From assembly GCA_945988915.1 (NCBI GenBank), contig CAMFTS010000052.1:1-7019 (forward strand): a stretch of 7,019 bases of DNA. Direction: 5' to 3'. A program made the translations under genes and the position numbers. Positions 1-6,296 of the stretch are shown in pieces. Below the pieces are notes generated by a model. The model was not told where the DNA came from. It saw only the letters and a program-made list of their open reading frames with translations, and did no database searches. Source of the DNA: an uncultured Clostridia bacterium (GTDB lineage: Bacteria > Bacillota > Clostridia > Oscillospirales > Acutalibacteraceae). Every line of letters begins with the position of its first letter. Position 1 is the stretch's first letter.

Positions 1-158
1 GTAATAGGCTGTAAAATTCCGTTTTCCCTGATGGATTGGGCTAAGCCTTCAAGCTCATCAAAGTCAAATCTTCTTCTCGGCTGATCAGGATTAGGATCTA
101 TCATATCCTGAGGAATGTTATAGACCTCTGCTGCGCATTTTATTTTTTCTGTTTTCAC
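1..158 (-). CDS. ParB/Noc-family DNA-binding protein, N-terminal part (runs off the window)
   Basis: Only the first 52 codons are present; the gene continues past base 1. The protein starts VKTEKIKCAAEVYNIPQDMI (first residue read as Met) and then shows the opening of a ParB-type nuclease/CTPase domain: IDPNPDQPRRRFD at residues 20-32 and ELEGLAQSIRENGILQPI at 35-52. Family members bind a palindromic DNA site, slide on DNA as CTP clamps, and act in chromosome segregation (Spo0J/ParB) or nucleoid occlusion (Noc). The GTG start at 158 is chosen because AGGAGG (166-171) lies 7 bases upstream and the domain begins almost at once. Position directly after rsmG is where B. subtilis has noc. The visible N-terminus lacks the LGxGxxAL-type motif with which chromosomal ParB proteins activate ParA, which also favours a Noc-like paralogue, but the HTH domain is out of view, so Noc versus Spo0J stays open. 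Confidence 0.88.
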   Translation of the reverse strand, partial: MKTEKIKCAAEVYNIPQDMIDPNPDQPRRRFDFDELEGLAQSIRENGILQPI

Positions 159-211
159 AAAAACACCTCCTCAGTGCTTGTCCTGTGAATTTAGGATAGC
201 ACCAAGGAGGT
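159..211 (-). terminator. Inverted repeat plus T5 between rsmG and parB; masks the parB ribosome site
   Basis: On the minus strand ACCTCCT (211-205) pairs perfectly with AGGAGGT (171-165). In RNA the pairing continues through two G-U wobbles and one G-C (204-202 with 172-174) into TGCT/AGCA (201-198 with 178-175). After a small internal loop comes TCCT/AGGA (196-193 with 184-181), closing an 8-base loop. The stem is followed by G and five T (163-159), so it can act as an intrinsic terminator for RNA arriving from rsmG. Its 3' arm is the Shine-Dalgarno sequence of the next gene, so any read-through RNA would have that site base-paired. The pairing is seen directly; terminator or translation-blocking activity is inference. 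Confidence 0.6.
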
Positions 212-222
212 ATATTTGTAAA
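193..222 (-). promoter_or_regulatory. Putative sigma-A-type promoter for the parB-like gene
   Basis: Reading the minus strand, TTTACA (217-222; 5 of 6 to TTGACA) is followed after 18 bases by TATCCT (193-198; 4 of 6 to TATAAT), with TG one base upstream of the -10 as in extended -10 promoters. A start near base 186 would give a leader of about 28 bases that contains AGGAGG but not the upstream arm of the inverted repeat at 165-211. The -10 match is imperfect, so this is a reasoned guess from spacing and context. Confidence 0.4.
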
Positions 223-268
223 GAAATTTCGTATGCCCGAAAATGACGGGTTTTAATATGTTTCGAGC

Positions 269-982
269 TTATTTTATAGGGCTTTTTGCAATCTTTGCAG
301 ACGGGCGCGGATATTTTGTCGGAGTTTGCGAAATCTTTTTTAAAATTAAAATTCTGCGCGGTGTATTTTCGACTAAATCAAACAAATTATTCTCAACTAT
401 TTTTCCGCCGAGTATGCTGACAGCCTTTTTTGCATCGTTAATTTCTTCGTCAGCTGACGCAGATTTCATTGATATAAATTTTCCGCCGACTTTAACAAAC
501 GGCAAACAATATTCTGAAAGATTAGTTAGATTTGCAACTGCTCTTGCTGTGGCAAAATCAAATTTTTCTCTGAATTCCGCATTTTTCCCCGCCTCTTCGG
601 CTCTTGCGTGAAGAATTTCGGCATTTACCCCGGTTTCATTCAACACTTGTTCTATAAACCCGAGTTTTTTCTTTGTCGAATCGAGAAATGTCATCTTTAA
701 ATCCGGCCGGGCAAGTAACAAAACGAGACCGGGAAATCCTGCTCCCGTTCCGACATCAATAACTTTCGAACTTTTAGGAATATCGACAAATTTAAAAAGT
801 ACAAGACAGTCTGCAAAATGCTTGAGCGTAACATCATCAGGCTCCGTAATGGCAGTAAGATTAAAACTTTTATTTGTTTCAACAAGCATTTCGGCATACT
901 TGTCAAGTCTTTCATATGACAACTCATCAAGACTTATATCAAACTTTTCTATTGTATTAAAAAGTAAATCCTTGTTTAACAT
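269..982 (-). CDS. rsmG: 16S rRNA (guanine527-N7)-methyltransferase RsmG (GidB)
   Basis: RsmG uses S-adenosylmethionine to methylate N7 of G527 (E. coli numbering) in the 530 loop of 16S rRNA within the small subunit; loss in other bacteria gives low-level streptomycin resistance. The 237-residue protein has the usual length. Visible marks are NLTAI (41-45), KHFADCL (54-60), the SAM-binding glycine loop VIDVGTGAGFPG (74-85), ARAVANL (146-152) and the family's basic tail TPTKYPR (220-226). The ATG at 982 has AGAGG (988-992) five bases upstream, and this site overlaps the last base of the mnmG stop codon. The gap to mnmG is 10 bases, so the two are cotranscribed and probably translationally coupled. 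It is the last gene before the likely terminator at 159-211. Confidence 0.97.
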   Translation of the reverse strand: MLNKDLLFNTIEKFDISLDELSYERLDKYAEMLVETNKSFNLTAITEPDDVTLKHFADCLVLFKFVDIPKSSKVIDVGTGAGFPGLVLLLARPDLKMTFLDSTKKKLGFIEQVLNETGVNAEILHARAEEAGKNAEFREKFDFATARAVANLTNLSEYCLPFVKVGGKFISMKSASADEEINDAKKAVSILGGKIVENNLFDLVENTPRRILILKKISQTPTKYPRPSAKIAKSPIK

Positions 983-992
983 AATAACCTCT

Positions 993-2864
993 TTACAAGC
1001 CCATCTTACTTAAATAAATAAGTAAAACCGAAATATCAGACGGCGAAACACCTGAAATTCTTGAAGCCTGTCCGACATTGTGTGGCCTTATTTTTGTCAG
1101 CTTTTCTCTTGCTTCAAGGCGTAAGCCTTCAATCACATTATAATCGATTTCATCGGGCAATACTTTAACCTCAAGACGGCGCATTTCATTGATCTGTGCC
1201 TGCTGACGCTTGATATAACCCTCATATTTAAGTGCAATTTCAACTTGTTCAAATATTTCTTCGGGCAATTCAGGACGGTTTGTATCAAACGGTGCCAAAT
1301 CTTCATAGCTTAACTGCGGTCTTTTTATAAGTTCAACTAACTTAACGCCTTTATTCAACGGTGCCGTTCCACGTGAAACAAGTAATTCCTGCAATTCATC
1401 GCTGACATGAATCGTTGTTTCCTCAACTCTGTGCATTTCATCCTTTATCAACTGCATTTTAAGCTGAAAAGCATTATATCTTTTTTCAGAAATCAAACCT
1501 AACTTATATCCGTAAGGCGTTAATCTGATATCAGCATTATCCTGCCTTAAAAGAAGTCTGTATTCGCTTCTTGAAGTCATCATTCTGTAAGGGTCCATAC
1601 AGCCTTTTGTAACAAGGTCATCAATCAGCGTGCCGATATAGGAAGATGCCCTGTCAAGAATAAACGGCTCTTCCCCTTTCACTTTAAGTGCGGCATTAAT
1701 TCCTGCAATAAGTCCCTGCGCAGCCGCTTCTTCGTAGCCTGACGAGCCGTTAAACTGACCGGCACCGAAAAGACCGTCAAGGTCAAGAAATTCAAGGCTG
1801 GGTTTAAGTGCAAGCGGATCAACACAGTCATATTCGATAGCATATGCCGTTCTCATAACTTCGACATTTTCTAAGCCTTTAATAGTTCTTAAGAATTTCA
1901 GCTGAACATCTTCAGGCAATGAAGACGACATTCCCTGTAAATACAATTCCTCTGTGTCAAGTCCGCATGGCTCAATAAAAAATTGATGCCTTAATTTATC
2001 AGGAAATCTGACAATTTTATCTTCAAAACTCGGACAGTAACGCGGGCCTACTCCCTCAATTTTGCCACTGTATAACGGTGAACGGTGAAGATTTTTAAGT
2101 ATCACTTCTTTTGTATCGTCATTTGTATATGCTATATAACAGAAGGATTTGTTTTCAGGAGTTTCCTTCGTTTCAAAAGAAAATGGCGTGTTTGTTTCAT
2201 CGCCCTCCTGCTTTTCAAGTACAGAAAAATCCACACTTCTTCTGTTAACCCTCGACGGAGTACCCGTTTTAAATCTTCTAAGCGGAATGTCCATTTGTTT
2301 CAAGGCTTGTGAAAGCTTAGTTGCAGGAAACATTCCGTCAGGTCCGCTCTCAAATGAAACTTCACCGATATATATTCGTCCGCCTAAAAAAGTACCTGTC
2401 GCAAGAATGACGCATTTTGCAGAATAAATCGCTTCAAGCATAGTCTTTAACTGCCATTTTCCGTCTTCCGTTCTTTTTAAATCGACAATTTCGGCTTGTT
2501 TAACATCAAGATTTTCTTGCAGTTCAAGAGTATGTTTCATATATTTAGAGTATTCTCTTCTGTCAATTTGCGCGCGCAAAGAATGAACCGCAGGACCTTT
2601 TCCCCTGTTCAACATTCTTGTCTGAATTTGAGTTTTGTCTGCGGCCTTGCCCATCTCACCGCCGAGGGCATCAATTTCACGGACAAGATGCCCTTTAGAT
2701 GTTCCGCCGATTGACGGATTGCATGGCATATTTCCTATTGAATCAAGATTTATGGCAAATACGATTGTTTTTGCCCCAAGTCTTGCCGATGCAAGTGCAG
2801 CTTCAATACCTGCGTGGCCTGCACCGATAACCGCAACATCATATTCTTTTGCAAAATACTCCAT
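993..2864 (-). CDS. mnmG: tRNA uridine-5-carboxymethylaminomethyl modification enzyme MnmG (GidA)
   Basis: MnmG is the FAD-dependent partner of MnmE. Together they add a carboxymethylaminomethyl (or aminomethyl) group to carbon 5 of the wobble uridine in certain tRNAs, using methylene-tetrahydrofolate and NADH, which improves decoding of purine-ending codons. At 623 residues it is full length. Visible are the Rossmann FAD loop IGAGHAGIEAALASARLG (13-30), PCNPSIGG with Cys48 (47-54), GPRYCPSFEDKI with Cys277 (273-284), GAGQFNGSSGYEEA (367-380), SRSEYRLLLRQDNAD (431-445), YEGYIKRQQ (547-555) and the C-terminal GVSPSDISVLL (605-615), which matches the MnmE-binding tail of the family. The ATG at 2864 has GGAG at 2872-2875, 7 bases away. 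A parS site lies just upstream, and a second parS-like sequence is embedded in codons for VSRGT (about residues 496-500). Confidence 0.98.
   Translation of the reverse strand: MEYFAKEYDVAVIGAGHAGIEAALASARLGAKTIVFAINLDSIGNMPCNPSIGGTSKGHLVREIDALGGEMGKAADKTQIQTRMLNRGKGPAVHSLRAQIDRREYSKYMKHTLELQENLDVKQAEIVDLKRTEDGKWQLKTMLEAIYSAKCVILATGTFLGGRIYIGEVSFESGPDGMFPATKLSQALKQMDIPLRRFKTGTPSRVNRRSVDFSVLEKQEGDETNTPFSFETKETPENKSFCYIAYTNDDTKEVILKNLHRSPLYSGKIEGVGPRYCPSFEDKIVRFPDKLRHQFFIEPCGLDTEELYLQGMSSSLPEDVQLKFLRTIKGLENVEVMRTAYAIEYDCVDPLALKPSLEFLDLDGLFGAGQFNGSSGYEEAAAQGLIAGINAALKVKGEEPFILDRASSYIGTLIDDLVTKGCMDPYRMMTSRSEYRLLLRQDNADIRLTPYGYKLGLISEKRYNAFQLKMQLIKDEMHRVEETTIHVSDELQELLVSRGTAPLNKGVKLVELIKRPQLSYEDLAPFDTNRPELPEEIFEQVEIALKYEGYIKRQQAQINEMRRLEVKVLPDEIDYNVIEGLRLEAREKLTKIRPHNVGQASRISGVSPSDISVLLIYLSKMGL
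1365..1380. other. Second parS-like site, inside mnmG
   Basis: The 16 bases CGTTCCACGTGAAACA differ from the B. subtilis parS consensus TGTTNCACGTGAAACA only at the first base. The CACGTG core and the GAAACA half are intact. It overlaps mnmG codons for VSRGT, so coding constraint might explain part of the match. It lies about 1514 bp, centre to centre, from the site at 2879-2894. A ParB-family gene begins at the left edge of the window. Binding is inferred from the sequence match. Confidence 0.75.
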
Positions 2865-2878
2865 ATCTATACTCCAAA

Positions 2879-2894
2879 TGTTTCACGTGAAACT
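2879..2894. other. parS centromere site in the mnmE-mnmG gap
   Basis: TGTTTCACGTGAAACT matches the B. subtilis parS consensus TGTTNCACGTGAAACA at every position but the last. The inner 14 bases (2880-2893) form a perfect palindrome around CACGTG. The site directly abuts the mnmE stop codon (2895-2897) and ends 3 bases from the mnmG ribosome site (2872-2875), so it fills over half of the 30-base gap. ParB/Spo0J nucleates here, spreads, and loads SMC-condensin near the origin. Location in an origin-proximal gene cluster and in non-coding sequence supports a true site. Confidence 0.9.
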
Positions 2895-4256
2895 TTATTT
2901 ACCTACACAGAATTGAGAGAAAATCTCATTAACAACGCTTTCTGTTGCTTTTTCTCCCGTTAAAATGTCAAGATTTTCAACAGCAACGTCTATGTTAACA
3001 TTTATAGCATCTCTCGTCATTCCTGAATTTAAAGCGTCAAGCGCTTCATCAAGACTGTTAAACGCTGTCTGACAGCAGGTGTACTGTCTTTCATTCATAA
3101 GAACAGCAGCTGTTGTGTCAAAATTCTCCGTTCCGAGCGTTTTTTCGATAGCTTTTTCAAGCTCTGTCATACCGTTTTGTTCTTTTGCGGATATATAAAC
3201 TACATTTTTATAGAGGTCATTTATTTTTTCAGCATTTATTTTTGTTTTAAGATCCGTCTTATTTATAACAGCTATTGCGTTTTTTCCCTCGCAAAGCTTA
3301 AATATTTCTTCATCTTCCTCATTTAATTCCTTTGAGGAATCAAAAACTGCAAGAATTAAAGATGCTCTGCCCGTCTTCAGCTTGGTTCGGTCAACGCCTA
3401 TTCTTTCAACTGTATCATCAGTTTCGTGAAGACCCGCAGTATCGGCAAGACGCAAAACTATGTTACCCAAAGTAACAGTTTCTTCAACAATATCTCTCGT
3501 TGTTCCGGCAACAGATGTAACTATTGATTTCTCATATCCTGCCATCATATTCATCAATGTTGATTTTCCTACATTTGGTCTGCCTATTATTGCAGTTTCA
3601 ACACCTTCAATTATTACTTGTCCCGCATCAAATCGTGAGAGTAAAATATTCAACTCATTTTTGGCACTTTTCAGCACATTTGTTATGTTTTCATCAGTTA
3701 AATCTTCTATTTCTTCATCGGGATAATCAATCCATGCCGCCATCTGCGCTGCAAGTCTTTTAAGTGAAAGCGAAATCTCGGAAATTTTCTTGAATAACGC
3801 ACCGTCAAGAGTATTAAGCGCTGCAGCTTTGGCTTGCTCTGATTTTGCTGAAATAATATTCATAACGGATTCTGCCTGTGTTAAATCCATTTTTCCGTTA
3901 AGAAAAGCCCGTTTTGTAAACTCCCCCGGTTCAGCCGGAACTGCTCCGTTTTGTAAAGCAGCTCTCAATACCTGCTTTGTAACAAGCAAGCCGCCGTGAC
4001 AGGAAATTTCAACCGTATCTTCTCCCGTATAGCTTTTTGGTGCTCTGAAAACAAGCGCAACTGCTTCATCAATAGGTTTATTATCAAAATAAACCTTTCC
4101 GAATGTTGCTCTGTAGCCACTCAGTTTATTTAATTCTATACCTGATACGCTTTTGAAAATTCTATCGGCTACAAACAAGGCATTTTCGCCTGAAATTCTG
4201 ACAATTCCTATTCCGCCTGCCGCCTGACCTGTGGAAATTGCTGCAATCGTGCTCAT
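2895..4256 (-). CDS. mnmE: tRNA modification GTPase MnmE (TrmE/ThdF)
   Basis: MnmE is the GTP- and folate-binding partner of MnmG in wobble-uridine modification of tRNA; its GTPase is activated by G-domain dimerisation and potassium. All 453 residues of a typical member are present. The N-terminal folate-binding domain carries GGIGIVRISG (14-23) and PGEFTKRAFLNGKMDL (110-125). The inserted G domain has the P-loop GRPNVGKS (225-232), GTTRD (251-255), DTAG (272-275), NKTD (332-335) and SAK (356-358). The protein ends FCVGK (449-453), whose cysteine (450) is the conserved one of the family's C-terminal motif. The ATG at 4256 follows AGAGGTG, with 7 bases between AGAGG and ATG. It is the first gene after the terminator at 4276-4310, so its expression depends on read-through or on a promoter inside jag that I could not identify. 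Confidence 0.98.
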   Translation of the reverse strand: MSTIAAISTGQAAGGIGIVRISGENALFVADRIFKSVSGIELNKLSGYRATFGKVYFDNKPIDEAVALVFRAPKSYTGEDTVEISCHGGLLVTKQVLRAALQNGAVPAEPGEFTKRAFLNGKMDLTQAESVMNIISAKSEQAKAAALNTLDGALFKKISEISLSLKRLAAQMAAWIDYPDEEIEDLTDENITNVLKSAKNELNILLSRFDAGQVIIEGVETAIIGRPNVGKSTLMNMMAGYEKSIVTSVAGTTRDIVEETVTLGNIVLRLADTAGLHETDDTVERIGVDRTKLKTGRASLILAVFDSSKELNEEDEEIFKLCEGKNAIAVINKTDLKTKINAEKINDLYKNVVYISAKEQNGMTELEKAIEKTLGTENFDTTAAVLMNERQYTCCQTAFNSLDEALDALNSGMTRDAINVNIDVAVENLDILTGEKATESVVNEIFSQFCVGK

Positions 4257-4275
4257 TTTCTCACCTCTCTTTTAT

Positions 4276-4310
4276 AAAAAAATCGGGCAGGAAATCTCCC
4301 ACCCGATTTT
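4276..4310 (-). terminator. Intrinsic terminator between jag and mnmE
   Basis: On the minus strand AAAATCGGG (4310-4302) pairs perfectly with CCCGATTTT (4287-4279). The 14-base inner segment can add weak pairing (GGGA with TTCC). The 3' arm runs into a block of seven T in total (4282-4276). This is a classic rho-independent terminator shape, placed 20 bases after the jag stop codon and 19 bases before the mnmE start. It would end or attenuate the rpmH-rnpA-yidD-yidC-jag transcript. Confidence 0.85.
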
Positions 4311-4314
4311 CACC

Positions 4315-4330
4315 AGAGGGATTACCCTCT
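4315..4330 (-). repeat. Small hairpin at the jag stop codon
   Basis: The minus strand has AGAGGG, the tetraloop TAAT, then CCCTCT: a perfect 6-bp stem (4325-4330 with 4315-4320). It begins on the last base of the jag TAA codon and sits 4 bases upstream of the terminator stem. A ribosome finishing jag would cover it. It may protect the 3' end or time the terminator; its role is unproven. Confidence 0.55.
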
Positions 4331-5289
4331 TATTCTTCGTCTTTTTTAACTTCAATTTTTCCGTAAAGTGAAGCTCCTGAATAGTCGCTTTTCTTTTCAC
4401 GGTTTTCAGAAATTTCAGGGACATAAGCTTCTCTTTTCGGTCTTCTGTCTCTGTTGTTTCTGCTTCTGTCTTTATATCCGTAATTACCTTTTCCGCCGTT
4501 TTCGGGAGCAATAATTACCCGTCTGTCAAGGTCAGCACCTGTTGAATAAGAAGTCGCACCGTTAATCTCCTGAACAGCTGTATGAATAATTCTTCTTTCA
4601 TATGGATTCATAGGCTCAAGAGCAATATTTCTGCCGCTCTTAACTGCACGAATAGCTGTTTTCTTAGCAAGAGAAACAAGAACCGCAACTCTCTTTTCAC
4701 GGTAATTGCCGACATTGATTGATACTCTCTTATAGCCCTGAATACCTTTATTTGCAACCATTCTTGCAAGATACTGAATAGCATCAAGAGTTTCTCCGCG
4801 TCTTCCGATTACAAGACCGTAATCATCACCGCAATCAAGTTCAAAGCAAATTTCTTCGTCATCGGCAAAAACCTTAACATCGCACTTTTCCATACCGAGA
4901 CCGAAAATAATTTCCTTAATATATTCGGCAGTGCTGTTATATTCATCAGTTGGTTTGAGAGATTCTTTTCTCTCCTCTGCAACTACCTCAACTTTAGTCT
5001 TCTCTTCTTTAGGCTGTGGCTTTTTTGTTGATTTTTGAGCAGGCTTTTCTTTATTATTTGTCTTTGATTTTTCGGTGGGAGACACTTTTTCTGTCGGTTT
5101 TTCATCAGCTACTTCAACAGTAACTTTAACCTCGGCAGGCGAACCGCCGAACAGGCCTAATATTTTCTTTTCAGGAACTTTAAGAACTTCAACATTATAA
5201 AGATCCATTTCTGAAAGTCCGAGTTCAAGAAGAGCAGCCTGTTTTGCTTCTTCTATGGTCGGAGCAGTTTTTATACATTCTTTAATCAT
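4330..5289 (-). CDS. jag: KH/R3H RNA-binding protein Jag (KhpB/EloR)
   Basis: Jag/KhpB is a cytoplasmic RNA-binding protein, encoded next to yidC in many Firmicutes; in pneumococcus it acts with KhpA in cell elongation and post-transcriptional control. The 319 residues show a Jag-N domain (about 1-60, with KKILGLFGGSPAEVKV at 41-56), a Lys/Glu/Pro/Thr-rich linker (about 62-118), a KH domain with the RNA-gripping loop IGRRGETLDAIQYL (161-174), and an R3H domain with R232-x3-H236 in NPYERRIIH. A 55-residue tail follows, first Arg/Asn/Asp-rich (about 264-286) and ending SLYGKIEVKKDEE. B. subtilis Jag, about 208 residues, lacks the long linker and tail. The ATG at 5289 has AGGTG (5296-5300) six bases upstream; yidC ends 24 bases before the start. 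The gene closes the first transcription unit. Confidence 0.95.
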   Translation of the reverse strand: MIKECIKTAPTIEEAKQAALLELGLSEMDLYNVEVLKVPEKKILGLFGGSPAEVKVTVEVADEKPTEKVSPTEKSKTNNKEKPAQKSTKKPQPKEEKTKVEVVAEERKESLKPTDEYNSTAEYIKEIIFGLGMEKCDVKVFADDEEICFELDCGDDYGLVIGRRGETLDAIQYLARMVANKGIQGYKRVSINVGNYREKRVAVLVSLAKKTAIRAVKSGRNIALEPMNPYERRIIHTAVQEINGATSYSTGADLDRRVIIAPENGGKGNYGYKDRSRNNRDRRPKREAYVPEISENREKKSDYSGASLYGKIEVKKDEE

Positions 5290-5313
5290 ATTTTACACCT
5301 ACTGAATAAGGAG

Positions 5314-6261
5314 TTAGTTCTGTTTAAATTTATTAATTTTCTTAGTATATTCTTCTTTTGAACGACGATAAATCGTTTCTTCAATCATTGCTTTTGCAAG
5401 AACCTTTTTAGGCTCATATACATGATTCAATATAATCATCTGAACAAATGAAAGAGCAGATGACATAATGATATAAATACCGATGCTTATCGGGAAAAGA
5501 AATGCAAAATAAATCTGCATTATCGGTGTAGTCAACATCATACAACCCATTGACGGATTTTTAGCCATATCAGGATTAGTCTTTTTCTGACGCTGTAAAG
5601 AATAAATGCTTGTTGCTAAAGCAATAACTCCCGAAACAATCGGAATTATCCAAAAGATATCAAAATGCTTAAAATCCGGGGTCTGTGCAAGATTCAAACC
5701 TAAAAATTTGAATCTGCTGATAAACAGCTCAACTTTATCAATATGTTCCTGTGTAAGACCTGAAACTGAAGATAAATCAAGCTTGTCCCAATTCATCAAA
5801 GCTGTAAGTTCAGCTCTGTAAGTGCTCTTTTCATAGGTATTTGTACCAAGTGCAATACCAAGAGTTTTTAACTGTTCAACTACTGAATCCGGAATTTTTA
5901 AAATCCAAGAGAACGGATGCAGATTAACCTGATATAGTCCTAACATAACAGGAAGCTGAATGAGCATAGGAAGACAACCGCCACCCATAGCGGAATAACC
6001 TTCTCTTTGATAAAGTTCTTGTGTTTCCATCTGTATTTTTTGCTGATCGTTACCGTACTTTTCTCTGATTCTTCTGAGCTTTGGCTGAAGACGTTGCTGC
6101 ATGGCAACACTCTTCTGCTGCTTAATTGCAGATGGAAGTAAGCAAACTCTTACAATTAACAATAAGCAAAAAATTGATAAAATGTAATTTCCCGTTAATG
6201 CATAAAACAGTGAAATAACGAATCCAAAAGGAATTCCCAATATTTCATAAATTTTGGTCAT
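5314..6261 (-). CDS. yidC: Membrane protein insertase YidC (Oxa1/SpoIIIJ family)
   Basis: YidC inserts and folds membrane proteins, alone or with SecYEG. Visible are TM1 (about 25-45) with Arg38 in IVRVCLLP, corresponding to the conserved hydrophilic-groove arginine of Gram-positive YidC; a charged cytoplasmic helical hairpin (46-88); TM2 beginning MGGGCLPMLIQLPVMLGLYQ (92-111); TM3 (about 200-222); and two closely linked segments TM4-TM5 (about 241-280). The tail is basic. There is no lipobox signal peptide as in B. subtilis SpoIIIJ. The extracellular TM2-TM3 loop is long, about 75 residues (123-198), making the protein 315 residues. The ATG at 6261 has GGAGGAA, with GGAGG at 6269-6273, 7 bases away. 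It lies 33 bases after yidD and 24 before jag, in the classic order. A sporulation role as for SpoIIIJ is possible but cannot be read from this sequence. Confidence 0.96.
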   Translation of the reverse strand: MTKIYEILGIPFGFVISLFYALTGNYILSIFCLLLIVRVCLLPSAIKQQKSVAMQQRLQPKLRRIREKYGNDQQKIQMETQELYQREGYSAMGGGCLPMLIQLPVMLGLYQVNLHPFSWILKIPDSVVEQLKTLGIALGTNTYEKSTYRAELTALMNWDKLDLSSVSGLTQEHIDKVELFISRFKFLGLNLAQTPDFKHFDIFWIIPIVSGVIALATSIYSLQRQKKTNPDMAKNPSMGCMMLTTPIMQIYFAFLFPISIGIYIIMSSALSFVQMIILNHVYEPKKVLAKAMIEETIYRRSKEEYTKKINKFKQN

Positions 6262-6277
6262 TTATGTTCCTCCGAAC

Positions 6278-6296
6278 AAAATGCTGTTTGCATTTT
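6278..6296 (-). repeat. AT-rich hairpin between yidD and yidC
   Basis: AAAATGC and GCATTTT form a perfect 7-bp stem around a 5-base loop. It overlaps the yidD stop codon and lies 4 bases upstream of the yidC Shine-Dalgarno segment. Only two pairs are G-C, so it is weak. On the minus strand no T-run follows, so it is not a terminator for these genes; it might affect yidC translation or RNA processing. Confidence 0.35.

Noticed and set aside
236..250. CCCG/CGGG stem after rsmG
   Set aside because: Only 4 bp with a 7-base loop and no T-run on the minus strand; the repeat at 165-211 is the far better terminator candidate.
243..611. Plus-strand open frame of 122 codons opposite rsmG
   Set aside because: It lies almost wholly antisense to a clear rsmG, shows no family features and has no convincing ribosome site at the required spacing.
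2227..2235. AAATCCACA as a DnaA box
   Set aside because: Two mismatches to TTATCCACA, isolated, and inside mnmG; no cluster of boxes is present in the window.
4271..4276. TATAAA on the minus strand as a -10 element for mnmE
   Set aside because: No -35-like hexamer at the right distance, and transcription would begin within the mnmE ribosome site.
4272..4511. Minus-strand 79-codon frame overlapping the end of jag
   Set aside because: It is an out-of-frame reading of the jag tail that runs through the terminator; no ribosome site or recognisable protein features.
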